From CAWDLX01 sp046728155 (GTDB lineage: Bacteria; Actinomycetota; Actinomycetes; Mycobacteriales; Micromonosporaceae): 64,000 nucleotides of DNA. The stretch lies in the NCBI GenBank assembly GCA_046728155.1, contig JBKPDY010000004.1, positions 8,398 through 72,397 on the forward strand, written 5' to 3'. How positions within the stretch are numbered: the first letter of the stretch is position 1; the number at the start of each line of letters is the position of its first letter. The notes beneath the pieces are model-generated. The model made no database searches. It saw nothing but the letters and a program-made list of their open reading frames with translations, and had not been told where the DNA came from. This document shows, piece after piece, positions 24,995-33,428 of the stretch. Made by a program: the position numbers and the translations under genes.

Positions 24995-25801
24995 CTATCG
25001 TGCAACACGTACGGGGTCTCCGAAGACCCGTCGGGAGAGCAGCGTCGCTCCGGCCACCGCCCCGGGCATCAGCAGGATGTCAACGCCGGGGATCAGCAGG
25101 CAGATGAACGCCGCCACGCCGAAGCCGAGGCTGAGCGCCCGCCGGCTGCCCAGCAGCGCGCGCCGGTGCCGCAGCACCAGGCCCCGGCGCTCGAACGGAA
25201 CGCTGGTCAGCTCCAAGGCGATCGCCCAGCCACCGACGAACGCACCCAGCACCGGCCCGGCGACCTGGCCGGCGACCGGGATCAGCGTGACGGCAAAGAC
25301 CAGCAGGCCCTTCATCGCGGTCAGGAACAGCAAGCGGGCGCTCTCCACAATGGAGCGAGGCAACTGACGCCAGAACGAGACGTCGCGTTCGTTCCGGAGG
25401 CCACCCAGTGAGTCGTCGATCCGCTTGGCGATGGCCTCATAGAACGGCTGCCCGATGATGAGCGTCAATGCCGTGTAGAGCAGGACGCTCAGCAGGATCC
25501 ACGCACCCAGCAGGGCGATCTGCACGACCGCGTGCAGCGTCTCGCGGAACGCGCCGTTCCAATGCTCCGCGAATGGGGTCAGGAATGTCGCGATCTGCCC
25601 GTCGTACATCACGAGCGCCACGAAGCCCGCGCCCAGCAGCAGGAACGTGACGACCGCGGGGAGCAGACCGAGGAGCCATAGCCGTGGCGAACGCATGACC
25701 ATCGACAGCCCGCGCAGCATGAGGCCGATGCCGGCGAAGAACTCACTGACGACACCGCCGCGGCGGTCGGCCGCGGATCGGGGGACGATGACCGTCGCCA
25801 T
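24995..25801 (-). CDS. EI24 domain membrane protein (CysZ-like)
   Basis: 268-residue EI24/CysZ family membrane protein. It begins with FFAGIGLMLRGLSMVMRSPRLW and shows about four to six hydrophobic stretches (LLGLLPAVVTFLLLGAGFV, IALLGAWILLSVLLYTA, LLVFAVTLIPVAGQV and the C-terminal FGVAAFICLLIPGVDILLMP). CysZ transports sulfate in proteobacteria, but the role of actinobacterial members is not proven. ATG 25801. One near copy of the iterated motif (S-I-V-E) is inside. Confidence 0.88.
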   Translation of the reverse strand: MATVIVPRSAADRRGGVVSEFFAGIGLMLRGLSMVMRSPRLWLLGLLPAVVTFLLLGAGFVALVMYDGQIATFLTPFAEHWNGAFRETLHAVVQIALLGAWILLSVLLYTALTLIIGQPFYEAIAKRIDDSLGGLRNERDVSFWRQLPRSIVESARLLFLTAMKGLLVFAVTLIPVAGQVAGPVLGAFVGGWAIALELTSVPFERRGLVLRHRRALLGSRRALSLGFGVAAFICLLIPGVDILLMPGAVAGATLLSRRVFGDPVRVAR

Positions 25802-25844
25802 TCTGCGACACTAACCGGGCGCCGCCACAACCGCCGGCCGAGCG

Positions 25845-26573
25845 TCACGCGAGGCGTACCCGCACCCGGCGGTTGGCCTTGCCCTTGCTCTCCACTTTGA
25901 CGACGCTGACTCGACCGATCTGCCTGGTGGAGGCGACGTGTGTCCCGCCGTCGGCCTGCTGGTCCAAGCCGACGATATCGACGATTCTGATCTCATCCTC
26001 GTCGGCGGGGATCAGGTTGGACTGGGTGCGGATGATGTCCGGGAGCGCCAGCGCCTCCGCGCGACTCATCACCCGGACCGCGACCGCCCGGTCGGCCGCC
26101 ACCTCGGCATTGACCAGCTCCTCGAGCCGTACCTTGAAGTCGCTCGGGACCTCCGGCAGGTTGAAGTCCATGCGCGCCTCGCCAGGCTCCATGTTGCCGC
26201 CGGTGACCAGAGCGCCGAAGTCACGGAACACCACGCCGCACAGGACGTGCAGCCCGGAGTGGGTCCGCATGAGCAGCGTCCTGCGGTCGTCGGCTACGGC
26301 TCCGCGTACGGTCGTGCCGGCGGGCGGGATGGGATCACCCGGCGCCGGGACGAGGTACAGGTCATCGCCCTTGCGGGTGTCGACGATGTGTGTCTGCACG
26401 CCCTGCCACAGCAGCACTCCGTGATCGGGTGGTTGGCCGCCGCCGCCTGGGTAGAAGGCGGACCGGTTCAGGACGATGCCGGTCTCCGGATCGGCGGCGA
26501 GCACCGTGCAGTCCCACTCGCGCAGGCTGGGATCGGCCAGGTCCAGCCGTTGCGTACGGCCGTGGTGTGTCAC
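25845..26573 (-). CDS. alanyl-tRNA editing protein AlaX
   Basis: Free-standing editing domain that hydrolyses Ser- or Gly-tRNA(Ala). 242 residues. Visible: NRSAFYPGGGGQPPDHG, the zinc motif RTHSGLHVL (HxxxH), and the second zinc site QQADGGTHVASTRQIG, where the usual Cys before GTH is replaced by Asp-Gly. The start is uncertain: GTG 26573 is preferred, TTG 26579 is also in frame. A family-B repeat copy ends directly at this start and supplies the GGAGG upstream. Confidence 0.88.
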   Translation of the reverse strand: MTHHGRTQRLDLADPSLREWDCTVLAADPETGIVLNRSAFYPGGGGQPPDHGVLLWQGVQTHIVDTRKGDDLYLVPAPGDPIPPAGTTVRGAVADDRRTLLMRTHSGLHVLCGVVFRDFGALVTGGNMEPGEARMDFNLPEVPSDFKVRLEELVNAEVAADRAVAVRVMSRAEALALPDIIRTQSNLIPADEDEIRIVDIVGLDQQADGGTHVASTRQIGRVSVVKVESKGKANRRVRVRLA

Positions 26574-26579
26574 TCCCAA

Positions 26580-26655
26580 TGTGCTCGCCTCCGCGCTCGC
26601 TGCGCTCCTCGGTCCTGACGGCCCTGCGATGCTCGCTCGCTGTCGGCTCGGCCAT
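26580..26655 (-). repeat. family-B repeat, single copy in front of alaX-like gene
   Basis: On the minus strand, ATG 26655 opens the family-B frame (MAEPTASEHRRAVRTEER, then SERGGE). Unlike other copies its frame does not stop at the next gene start but runs on out of frame through the AlaX gene to 26362, so stop/start coupling is lost here. It fills the gap between the alpha/beta hydrolase stop and the AlaX start. Confidence 0.85.
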
Positions 26656-26666
26656 GGGGAGAGAGC

Positions 26667-27554
26667 CTAGACGTTGAGGAACTCCGAGATTCGGGTCCGA
26701 AGATCCGCCCGGTTGGTCCATACGATCGCCGGCTGGTCGTAGACGTGCAGCGCCGCGTTGGGCAGCTCCGCGGCCAGCTCCTCGGCCACCGACAGAGGAT
26801 GTGCCACGTCACCCCGGCAGCCGATGACCAGCGCAGGCGAAGTCACCGAACGAAGCTGCGACCGGTCGGGCACGGCGACCGCGTCGGGCAGGTCGACCAA
26901 CGCTTCGACGAGGCCGTCACGGAACAGGCCGTCCAAGCGTTCCCGGATGTAGCGCCACGTGGCGGGGCGGTCGCGCAAGGCCATCGGGATCTCGGCGGCG
27001 AGCTGGGCCGCCGCGGTTGCGGCGTCCTCATCGGATACGGCTTCGAGGAGCGCGCGGATCCGGGCTGTCTGCCCCACCGGACGCACCTCGTCGAGGACGG
27101 CGGGGAGCAGGAAGACCACCCGGTCGAACCGATCCGGCGTCTGGACCAGCAGCCGGCACAGGGCGCCCGCGCCCATGCTCACGCCGAGCGACCGACGAGC
27201 GCCGAACTCGTCCGCCACGGCGCGCAGGTCGGTGGCCAGATCGGCGTACGTCAGCGGTTTCGGCGAGTTGTCCGACCGTCCGTGGCCCCGGAACTGGAAG
27301 AAGACCTTCCGCCCGGCGACCCCGCTGCCGAGCGGTCGGGTGTCCGGGATTCCGCCGGCGAGGCCGTGGGCGAAGATCGTTGTCGGCTCGCCATCGCCGG
27401 CGACCAGGTACTCCAACGTCGCCCCGTGCGGCATCGCGCGCAGCTCCGTCGGATTCAGGCTCAGCAGCGGCCGCCCGGGCTCGTCACGTCCCCGCGGGGC
27501 CGGCCATCGTTTCGACTTGCCTTCCGGCGGCGGGGGCCAGCGGAAGCTTCTCAC
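26667..27554 (-). CDS. alpha/beta hydrolase
   Basis: 295-residue alpha/beta-hydrolase: oxyanion region FAHGLAGG, nucleophile elbow GVSMGAGAL (Gly-Val-Ser-Met-Gly), VFLLPAVLDEV and late ALVIGCRGDVAHPLSVAEEL with an acidic residue and a His in the VAHP loop. The substrate is unknown. GTG 27554 overlaps the stop of the DUF2516 gene (GTGA), so translation is coupled; a shorter start at MPHGATLEYLV is possible. It belongs to the HbhA-type operon. Confidence 0.85.
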   Translation of the reverse strand: MRSFRWPPPPEGKSKRWPAPRGRDEPGRPLLSLNPTELRAMPHGATLEYLVAGDGEPTTIFAHGLAGGIPDTRPLGSGVAGRKVFFQFRGHGRSDNSPKPLTYADLATDLRAVADEFGARRSLGVSMGAGALCRLLVQTPDRFDRVVFLLPAVLDEVRPVGQTARIRALLEAVSDEDAATAAAQLAAEIPMALRDRPATWRYIRERLDGLFRDGLVEALVDLPDAVAVPDRSQLRSVTSPALVIGCRGDVAHPLSVAEELAAELPNAALHVYDQPAIVWTNRADLRTRISEFLNV

Positions 27555-27877
27555 CAGTTGCCGGTCCCGTTCGAAGTGTCGCGAAGGGCTGGACGGACGT
27601 CCAACAGGTAGATAGCAGCGGCCGTCACGCCGATGAAACCGAGAAAGGCGCCGCCGCCTCGATAGAGGGTGCAAATGAGCGTGACCAGAACGGCCGCACC
27701 GAGAATAGCGAGCCACGCCTGCTTGGTCAGCGAGCCGACCACGGGGAACGCGTCCGCCCGCTGGGTCAGGCAGTTGACGAACGCGACCAGGTCCACGAGT
27801 AGGAAGGCGAACAGAACGGCGAAGTTCAGGTCGAGCTCGACCGTGCGGTAGAACATGGGCGTGGCGGCGGGGGCCAT
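27551..27877 (-). CDS. DUF2516 small membrane protein
   Basis: 108-residue protein with three hydrophobic segments (FAVLFAFLLVDLVAFVNCL, AWLAILGAAVLVTLICTL, FLGFIGVTAAAIYLL) and the family stretch RADAFPVVGSLTKQAWLAIL. In mycobacteria the DUF2516 gene follows hbhA, as here. ATG 27877; two inner Met starts exist. It ends in a GTGA overlap with the hydrolase gene. Function unknown. Confidence 0.88.
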   Translation of the reverse strand: MAPAATPMFYRTVELDLNFAVLFAFLLVDLVAFVNCLTQRADAFPVVGSLTKQAWLAILGAAVLVTLICTLYRGGGAFLGFIGVTAAAIYLLDVRPALRDTSNGTGNW

Positions 27878-27927
27878 GGCACAAGCTTATCCACGGCCCC
27901 CGCCACCGCTGTCGATCGGGCGTCGAG

Positions 27928-28539
27928 CTATTTCGCCCTGGCCGTACGGGTGCGTCGGGTGGTCGTTGCCGCCGGGGTGGCCGCCCTGGCCGTACGGGTG
28001 CGTCGGGTGCTCGTTGCCGCCGGGGTGGCCGCCCTGGCCGTACGGGTGCGTCGGGTGGTCGTTGCCGCCGGGGTGGCCGACTTCGCGGTCCGCTTCCGTG
28101 GCGCCGCCTTCTTCGCGACCGCCTTCTTCGCGGCCGGCGTCTTCACCTCGGCCCGCGGCACCGATCCGTCAGCGGCGGTGCGGGCGACGACGCGCTCACC
28201 CCGCGCAACCAAGCCGGCATAGGCGGTGACCGCATCTGAAACCAAACTATTCATCGCGGCCGGGACGCTGACACGTAGCTTCTCCACCTGCGCGGGAAGT
28301 TCGGCTCGCAGCTGCTCGACACGTCCCGGGAACTCGGCTCTGAACTCCGCCACCAGAGAGGGTAGCTCGGCCCGGAACTCGGTCAACCGTGCCGGCAACT
28401 CCGCCCGGATCTCAGCCACCCGTGCAGGGAGGTCCCTCTGGAGGTCAGGAAGCTTGCGGAGCCGGCGGTAGGCCAGCTCGCCGACGCCGGCGATGGCGTA
28501 CAGCGGGGTCGGGATCCTGTTCGTTGTGGTGCTCGTCAT
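27928..28539 (-). CDS. hbhA: HbhA-like heparin-binding hemagglutinin homologue
   Basis: 203 residues: a short N-terminal segment, a long amphipathic coiled-coil region built of heptad-like ELPARL/FRAEL units (residues about 35-95), then a Lys/Ala and Thr/Arg-rich basic tail. The tail has three near-identical 16-residue repeats (core ATPAATTTRRTRTARA). Mycobacterial HbhA binds heparan sulfate through a Lys-rich tail; here Arg/Thr replaces much of the Lys. The start at 28539 lies inside the 3' end of the regulator gene. Synteny with regulator and DUF2516 supports the call; adhesion itself is not implied. Confidence 0.8.
   Translation of the reverse strand: MTSTTTNRIPTPLYAIAGVGELAYRRLRKLPDLQRDLPARVAEIRAELPARLTEFRAELPSLVAEFRAEFPGRVEQLRAELPAQVEKLRVSVPAAMNSLVSDAVTAYAGLVARGERVVARTAADGSVPRAEVKTPAAKKAVAKKAAPRKRTAKSATPAATTTRRTRTARAATPAATSTRRTRTARAATPAATTTRRTRTARAK
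27940..28083 (-). repeat. three tandem 48-bp repeats in the HbhA tail
   Basis: Copies at 27940-27987, 27988-28035 and 28036-28083 are almost identical; each encodes 16 residues of the basic tail. Exact multiples of three keep the frame, so copy number could vary by slippage. Confidence 0.9.
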
Positions 28540-28927
28540 TGCGGGAGACCTCCTGGTCTTTGTGGTTGTCGGTCGGCTCCGTCCGGGCGTTCTCCCGCCG
28601 GAACGTCTCGTAGATCTGGCTCAGTGACTGTCTCTGCGACATGGTCAGGTCCGGGTCCGCGGCGATGGCCGCGAGCACGCCCTGCCCGTCCTTCTCATTC
28701 AGCAGACCGGCCCGCAGGTACATCAGGGGTGTCGACACCCGCAACGCGGACGCGATCTGCGCCAGCACCTCGGCGGACGGCTTGCGCAGCCCGCGTTCGA
28801 TCTGGCTCAGGTACGGATTGGAGACGCCAGCCCGTTCGGCGAGCTCACGCAACGAGATCCGGGCGGCACTGCGCAGATCCTTGATGAACTCCCCGATGTC
28901 GCGTGGCAGGTCGGCGGCGCTGGGCAT
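28445..28927 (-). CDS. XRE-type HTH regulator of the HbhA locus
   Basis: 160-residue helix-turn-helix protein. The HTH is at about 15-65 (FIKDLRSAARISLRELAERA, then GVSNPYLSQIERGLRKPS), followed by a conserved helical region (STPLMYLRAGLL, AIAADPDLTMSQRQSLSQIY) and a charged tail. It corresponds in position to mycobacterial Rv0474. ATG 28927 is used. Its 3' end overlaps the hbhA start by 95 bp. A symmetric operator-like sequence sits directly upstream at 28950-28986, so it is likely autoregulated. Confidence 0.88.
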   Translation of the reverse strand: MPSAADLPRDIGEFIKDLRSAARISLRELAERAGVSNPYLSQIERGLRKPSAEVLAQIASALRVSTPLMYLRAGLLNEKDGQGVLAAIAADPDLTMSQRQSLSQIYETFRRENARTEPTDNHKDQEVSRNDEHHNEQDPDPAVRHRRRRRAGLPPAPQAS

Positions 28928-28949
28928 GTCCTCAACGGTAGGCGCGACT

Positions 28950-28986
28950 GCTAGCTTCAGCAAGCAATTTGCTAACTCCGGCTAGC
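28950..28986. promoter_or_regulatory. 37-bp symmetric operator candidate for the HTH-HbhA operon
   Basis: GCTAGC at 28950-28955, AGCAATTTGCT at 28963-28973 and GCTAGC at 28981-28986 are each palindromic. The two outer hexamers are at exactly equal distance (7 bp) from the central 11-mer. The region is 23-59 bases upstream of the regulator start and unusually AT-rich for the window. Confidence 0.6.
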
Positions 28987-29197
28987 GTGATATCGGACAC
29001 TCATGCCGTCGGAGGTGGATACCCTGGGCGCCGACCGCTTAGCCACCCCTTCAGTCTCGCGTATGTCGTCGCTATTTGTGGCGTTTTGTCGCACGGATGG
29101 CGCCCGGCGACGGCGGGGAGATCCACCATAATGTCGCGAAAAGCGCAGTTAACTGAACGTTTTCGATACTGGGTTGGATCTCCGCGGATCACCCGGC

Positions 29198-30157
29198 TCA
29201 GAAGAGCTTCGTGGCCCGGACCGAGCCGACCGGCTCGCCGCCACCCCGGACGACCGGGTGCGCCAACTCGTCCACAACGGGCGAGTCGAGCCCTAGCCGG
29301 CGCAGGCAGGCGGCCATGGTCACGTCCCGGGCCCTGAGCGCGCCGTCGTCGATCTTCACGGCCACAGCACCGATGCCCCGTAGGGCCGCGGCGTGCACGC
29401 CTTCCGCCCCAACCTTGCAGAGCAGGCCTGGGATATCCCGCATCAGCCGGGCGTCCTCCCGTCCGGTGCCCGACATCAACTCGGGCCAGCCGCGCATCGC
29501 GTCGGCCACCGCGCGCTCGGGACCCCCCGCGGCGGAAACAACGGCGAGAAACGCGCGGGCGAGCCCGGAGAGGGAGATGGCCATGACCGCGGCGCCACAC
29601 CCGTCGATCCCCAGCGCGGTGACCGGCTCCCCTGCCAGTTCCTCGATCGCGGAGCGGCACGCGACCTGCAGCGGATGCCCCGGGGCCCGGTAGTCGTCCA
29701 GCGGCCAGCCGGCGGCTAGGCAGGTCAGCAGCATCGCCGCGTGCTTGCCCGAGCAGTTCATGTACACGCGGGCCGGCGCCACCCCGGCTCGGATCAGCTC
29801 AGTCCGGGCGGTTTCCCCGATCGGCAGGTCGGGCGGGCATCGCAGGTCGTCCTCCGTGAGGCCGCCCGATCGCAGCATGGCCCGGACCCGGTCCACGTGC
29901 ATCGGTTCCCCGGAGTGGCTCCCCGCTGCCAACGAGAGGGACGCCGGCTCGAGCCGCAGCCCGGCTCGCAGCATGGCGACCGCCTGCATGGGTTTATTCG
30001 AGGAGCGGGGAAAGATCGGGCCGTACGGGTCACCCGCGCTCGCGAGCATCGAGCCGTCAGGCCCGAGCACGACGATCGAGCCGTGGTGGCGTCCCTCGAT
30101 GAAGCCCGAGCGCACCACCTCGGCCACGGGCACACCCCCCTGGTACGGGCGGGTCAT
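29198..30157 (-). CDS. asparaginase (AnsA-like, L-asparaginase II family)
   Basis: 319-residue asparaginase of the family found in Rhizobium etli and actinobacteria (serine-hydrolase-like fold). Motifs: VRSGFIEGRHHGSIVVLG, GPIFPRSSNKPMQAVAML, AAGSHSGEPMHV, YMNCSGKHAAML and GIDGCGAAVMAISL, LLCKVGAEGVHA. It converts asparagine to aspartate and ammonia. ATG 30157 overlaps the stop of the BKACE gene (ATGA). Last gene of the fur-ygfZ-BKACE-asparaginase run. Confidence 0.92.
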   Translation of the reverse strand: MTRPYQGGVPVAEVVRSGFIEGRHHGSIVVLGPDGSMLASAGDPYGPIFPRSSNKPMQAVAMLRAGLRLEPASLSLAAGSHSGEPMHVDRVRAMLRSGGLTEDDLRCPPDLPIGETARTELIRAGVAPARVYMNCSGKHAAMLLTCLAAGWPLDDYRAPGHPLQVACRSAIEELAGEPVTALGIDGCGAAVMAISLSGLARAFLAVVSAAGGPERAVADAMRGWPELMSGTGREDARLMRDIPGLLCKVGAEGVHAAALRGIGAVAVKIDDGALRARDVTMAACLRRLGLDSPVVDELAHPVVRGGGEPVGSVRATKLF

Positions 30158-30984
30158 GCGCTGACACCGAGCAGGGCGCGCGCATCGGTCGGCGTCATCG
30201 GCGGCCGCTGGGCGAGCCGGGCGAACGCGGCGGCCCGGGCCACCAGTTGCGCGTTGCTCTCGACCGGCTGGCCCTTGGCGTACGTGATCGTGTCCTCCAT
30301 GCCGACCCGGAGGTGTCCACCGGCGGATAGCGACGCGAGCAGCACCGGCAGCGCGGTACGTCCGATGCCGGTGGCCGAGAACGTCGTGCCCTCGGGCAGA
30401 TCCCGCAAGGCGGCCGCACACGCGACGAGGGCCGCCGTCGTTCCCGGCATCCCCCCCGGTACCCCCATCACGAAGTCGACATGGACATGCCCGCCAGCCG
30501 GCAACCCGTACGCGCGCAGCAGGCGCTCGAGCGCGGTGAGGTGGCCAAGGTCGAAGATCTCGTACTCCGGCACGATCCCGCGCTCCTGCATGCGGGTGTG
30601 CAGGTCGACGATGAACTCCCAGCGGTTGAGGAAGACGTCGTCGCCGAAGTTGACCGTACCCATGGTGCAGGAGGCCATCGCGGGACCGGCGTCCAGCACA
30701 GCGAGCCGGGCCGCCTCGGGGTCGGTCACCGCTCCGCCGGAGGAGAGCTGGACGATCAGGTCGGTCGAGTCGCGTAGCGCGTCAACCGTGGCGCGCAGGC
30801 GGCCCAGGTCCAGCGTCGGTCGCGCCTCGTCGTCACGGATGTGCACGTGGATGACGCTCGCGCCAACCGATTCGCACTCCTTGGCCGTGGCGACCAGTTC
30901 GTCCAGAGTCACCGGCAGCGCCGGGACATCCGTCTTCGCCGATTCCGCCCCGGTCGGGGCAATCGTGATCAACGTCGTTGTCAT
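30154..30984 (-). CDS. 3-keto-5-aminohexanoate cleavage enzyme family (BKACE, DUF849)
   Basis: 276-residue TIM-barrel zinc enzyme that cleaves a beta-keto acid with acetyl-CoA. Motifs: ITIAPTGAESAKTD, HVHIRDDEARPT with the zinc HxH, LIVQLSSGGAV, CTMGTVNFGDDVFLN, PEYEIFDLGHL, HVHVDFVMGVPGGMPG and VRVGMEDTIT-like RVGMEDTITYAKGQP. The actual keto acid is not predictable. Its end overlaps the asparaginase start. Confidence 0.92.
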   Translation of the reverse strand: MTTTLITIAPTGAESAKTDVPALPVTLDELVATAKECESVGASVIHVHIRDDEARPTLDLGRLRATVDALRDSTDLIVQLSSGGAVTDPEAARLAVLDAGPAMASCTMGTVNFGDDVFLNRWEFIVDLHTRMQERGIVPEYEIFDLGHLTALERLLRAYGLPAGGHVHVDFVMGVPGGMPGTTAALVACAAALRDLPEGTTFSATGIGRTALPVLLASLSAGGHLRVGMEDTITYAKGQPVESNAQLVARAAAFARLAQRPPMTPTDARALLGVSA

Positions 30985-31010
30985 GAGAGACAGACTGCCA
31001 TAGGCGTCGG

Positions 31011-32069
31011 TCAGTCCGCCGGCTCGATGGCGGCGGCGGAAGGGCCCACCCGTAGGTCGGCGTCGTCAGGGACGCTCCGCTTGAGCACGGCGAGGGCGAC
31101 CGGACCGAGTTCGTAGTGCCGCACCGCCGTTCCAACGAAGCCCACCTCACGACCGTCCACTGTGGTCGCCGGTGTCCCGGCCGCGGGCAGCTGGTCCGTA
31201 GCGACGCCGTCGAGATGCAGCAGGACGAGCCGGCGCGGCGGGCGACCCAGGTTGTGCACCCGGGCGATCGTTTCCTGGCCGCGATAGCAGCCCTTCTCCA
31301 GGTGGACGGCGGTTCCCACCCAGCCGACCTCGGCAGGCAGCGTCCGGTGGTCGGTGTCGAGACCGAACCGCGGCCGCCGGTCGGCCACCCGCAGCGCTTC
31401 AAAGGCCCAGATACCGGCGAGCGGAACGCCCAAGCGGTCCACAATGGACTTCACCGCCGACCGCGGGACCAGGAGGTCGGCGCCGTACGCCATCCGGCGC
31501 ACGTATCCACCACCCGGAAGTGGAGTCACGTCGTAGCGGACCGTCGGCCCCGCGGGGACACTCCCGGCCGCGAACTTCGGCCCCGGAACGTCGGACGTAC
31601 GCACTCCGGCGAGCGGGCGCACTCCGTACGAGGCCAGGGTCTCGTCAGTCTTCGGCCCGACGAGGGAGAGCACCGCCCACGGCCCGCTCGCGTCCGTCGG
31701 CTCGACCCGCATGCCGAAGCGCATCTTCAGCAGGAACTCCAACAGATCGCCGACCATCCGCGGCTCGACATCGAGGTATGTCGTCTCGCCGTCGTCGAGG
31801 ACCATCGCGTGATGCTCCACGTGCCCGTGTGGCGAGAGGACGAGCAGTTCGGTGCCGGTCATCGGGGCGAGATCGGAGACGTGCTGCGTCGTGAAGCTGT
31901 GCAGCCAGCCGTGCCGGTCGGCACCCGGAATGGCGATCACGCCCCGGTTGCCACGGTCGACCACCCCGACCGACTCAGCGAGCAGGCGCTGCTCCCGCAG
32001 CGGATCACCGTAGTGGGCTGCGATACCGGCGTCCACATGGGACGCATCGATCGCTTCGACGAGGATCAT
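31011..32069 (-). CDS. ygfZ: folate-binding protein YgfZ
   Basis: 352-residue tetrahydrofolate-binding protein, GcvT fold, that helps Fe-S cluster assembly or repair. Signatures: DRGNRGVIAIPGADRHGWLHSF (in parts), QHVSDLAPMTGTE, RVADRRPRFGLDTDHRTLPAE, and the hallmark EKGCYRGQETIARVHN with its conserved Cys. ATG 32069 overlaps the Fur-family stop codon (ATGA), coupling an Fe-S protein to a metal regulator. Two near copies of the iterated motif are inside (TTVD, SIVD). Confidence 0.93.
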   Translation of the reverse strand: MILVEAIDASHVDAGIAAHYGDPLREQRLLAESVGVVDRGNRGVIAIPGADRHGWLHSFTTQHVSDLAPMTGTELLVLSPHGHVEHHAMVLDDGETTYLDVEPRMVGDLLEFLLKMRFGMRVEPTDASGPWAVLSLVGPKTDETLASYGVRPLAGVRTSDVPGPKFAAGSVPAGPTVRYDVTPLPGGGYVRRMAYGADLLVPRSAVKSIVDRLGVPLAGIWAFEALRVADRRPRFGLDTDHRTLPAEVGWVGTAVHLEKGCYRGQETIARVHNLGRPPRRLVLLHLDGVATDQLPAAGTPATTVDGREVGFVGTAVRHYELGPVALAVLKRSVPDDADLRVGPSAAAIEPAD

Positions 32070-32488
32070 GGTTCCGCTCCGCATCCGGCGCAGAGTCCGA
32101 ACAGCGCGACATGGCCGATGTCGACGATGAAGGACTGCTCCCGCTTGAGGCTCCGGGCGAGCGGCTCCAACAGCTCTGGCGAGATCTCGGTGATGTGGCC
32201 GCACGCCCGGCAGACGAGATGTACGTGCCGTGGGTCACTCACCCCGTGATAGGTCGGCGCGCCGTGCGAAAGGTGGGCGTGGGTGACCAGTCCGAGGTCC
32301 TCGAGCAGCTCGAGGGTCCGGTAGACAGTGGTGATGTTCACGCCGGCCGCAGTCCGGGAGACCTCGGCGTGCACTTGGTCGGGCGTGGCGTGTCCGAGCC
32401 TGTACACGGCCTCCAGCACCAGTTGCCGCTGCGCGGTGAGCCGGAGGCCGCGGGCGCGGAGCTCGGCGGCCAGGGACGGAGATGCCAC
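32066..32488 (-). CDS. Fur family transcriptional regulator
   Basis: 140-residue Fur-type metal regulator. DNA-binding part ELRARGLRLTAQRQLVLEAV, then HATPDQVHAEV and ITTVYRTLELLEDLGLV. The dimerisation domain has HVHLVCRACGHI and a C-terminal GLCAGCGAEP: two CxxC pairs that would bind structural zinc. Which metal it senses is not certain. Divergent from pabC with 20 bp between coding regions, and its stop overlaps ygfZ. Confidence 0.93.
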   Translation of the reverse strand: MASPSLAAELRARGLRLTAQRQLVLEAVYRLGHATPDQVHAEVSRTAAGVNITTVYRTLELLEDLGLVTHAHLSHGAPTYHGVSDPRHVHLVCRACGHITEISPELLEPLARSLKREQSFIVDIGHVALFGLCAGCGAEP

Positions 32489-32508
32489 GCGCTCGATACT
32501 ATTCCGCC

Positions 32509-33360
32509 GTGTCGGATCTCCGTGTCGTAGCGCTCCTGGGTGTGGGCGTCGTGCCCTCCGAGACCCCCATCCTGCGGGCCGATGATCTGGGCGCCCTCCG
32601 CGGCGACGGCATCTTCGAGACCATGCACGTTCGCGGCGGCGCGGCGTGGCTGCTCGACGAGCATCTTGCCCGGATGGAACGCTCGGCGGCCCTCATGGAG
32701 CTGGCCCTACCCCGGGTCGACACGCTCGCCGAACTGGCCGCGCAAGCCCTTGCGGCCTGGCCGGCCTCGATCGAAGGCGCGCTGCGGCTGGTCTGCACCC
32801 GCGGCCCGGAGAGCGGAACCGGGCCCAGCACGGTCTACGCCACGGTCTACCCGATTCCCGAGGCCGCCCTCCGCGCCAGGAGCGAGGGCGTCTCCGTGCG
32901 CACGGCATCGCTTGGCATCGCCGCCGATTCCCGCAACGACGCACCGTGGTTGCTCGGCGGCGCCAAGACGCTGTCGTACGCGACGAACATGGCCTCCCTG
33001 CGCTGGGCGCAGTCCAACCGCGGCGACGACGTGCTGTGGCTCTCCGCCGACGGGTACGTGCTCGAGGCACCCACCTCGAGTCTGGTGTGGCTGGAGGGCT
33101 CGACGCTCTCCACTGTGCCGGCCGACTCGACCGGGATCCTCGCCGGTACCACCGTCGGCTGGCTGCTGGACCACTGCGCCGACCTTGGCTGGACCGCCGC
33201 CCAACGCATGGTCACGCCGGCCGAACTCAGCTCGTCCGACGGGGCGTGGCTCACGTCGTCGATGCGCGGGCCGGTCGCCGTCACGAGTCTCGACGGCACC
33301 CCGTTGCGGTACGACCGCCAGCGCACCTCCCGGCTGCAGGCGCACCTGGGTTTCGCCTGA
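32509..33360 (+). CDS. pabC: aminodeoxychorismate lyase / class IV aminotransferase
   Basis: 283-residue PLP enzyme of the branched-chain aminotransferase fold. GDGIFETMHVRGG (35-47), LDEHLARMERSA, VCTRGPESG, and the PLP Lys in GGAKTLSYATNMASL. YVLEAPTSSLVWLEG and GILAGTTVGWLLD are also family features. It most likely makes 4-aminobenzoate for folate synthesis; D-amino-acid transaminase activity cannot be ruled out. GTG 32509 is chosen to fit family length. Diverges from the Fur-family gene. Holds a near copy of the iterated motif (STVP). Confidence 0.88.
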   Translation: MSDLRVVALLGVGVVPSETPILRADDLGALRGDGIFETMHVRGGAAWLLDEHLARMERSAALMELALPRVDTLAELAAQALAAWPASIEGALRLVCTRGPESGTGPSTVYATVYPIPEAALRARSEGVSVRTASLGIAADSRNDAPWLLGGAKTLSYATNMASLRWAQSNRGDDVLWLSADGYVLEAPTSSLVWLEGSTLSTVPADSTGILAGTTVGWLLDHCADLGWTAAQRMVTPAELSSSDGAWLTSSMRGPVAVTSLDGTPLRYDRQRTSRLQAHLGFA

Positions 33361-33428
33361 GCCGTCCGCGTGAGCGTGGCTCCCGGATACGCTGACCGGG
33401 CAGGCACCATACCGCGGGGGTGGTTCAC

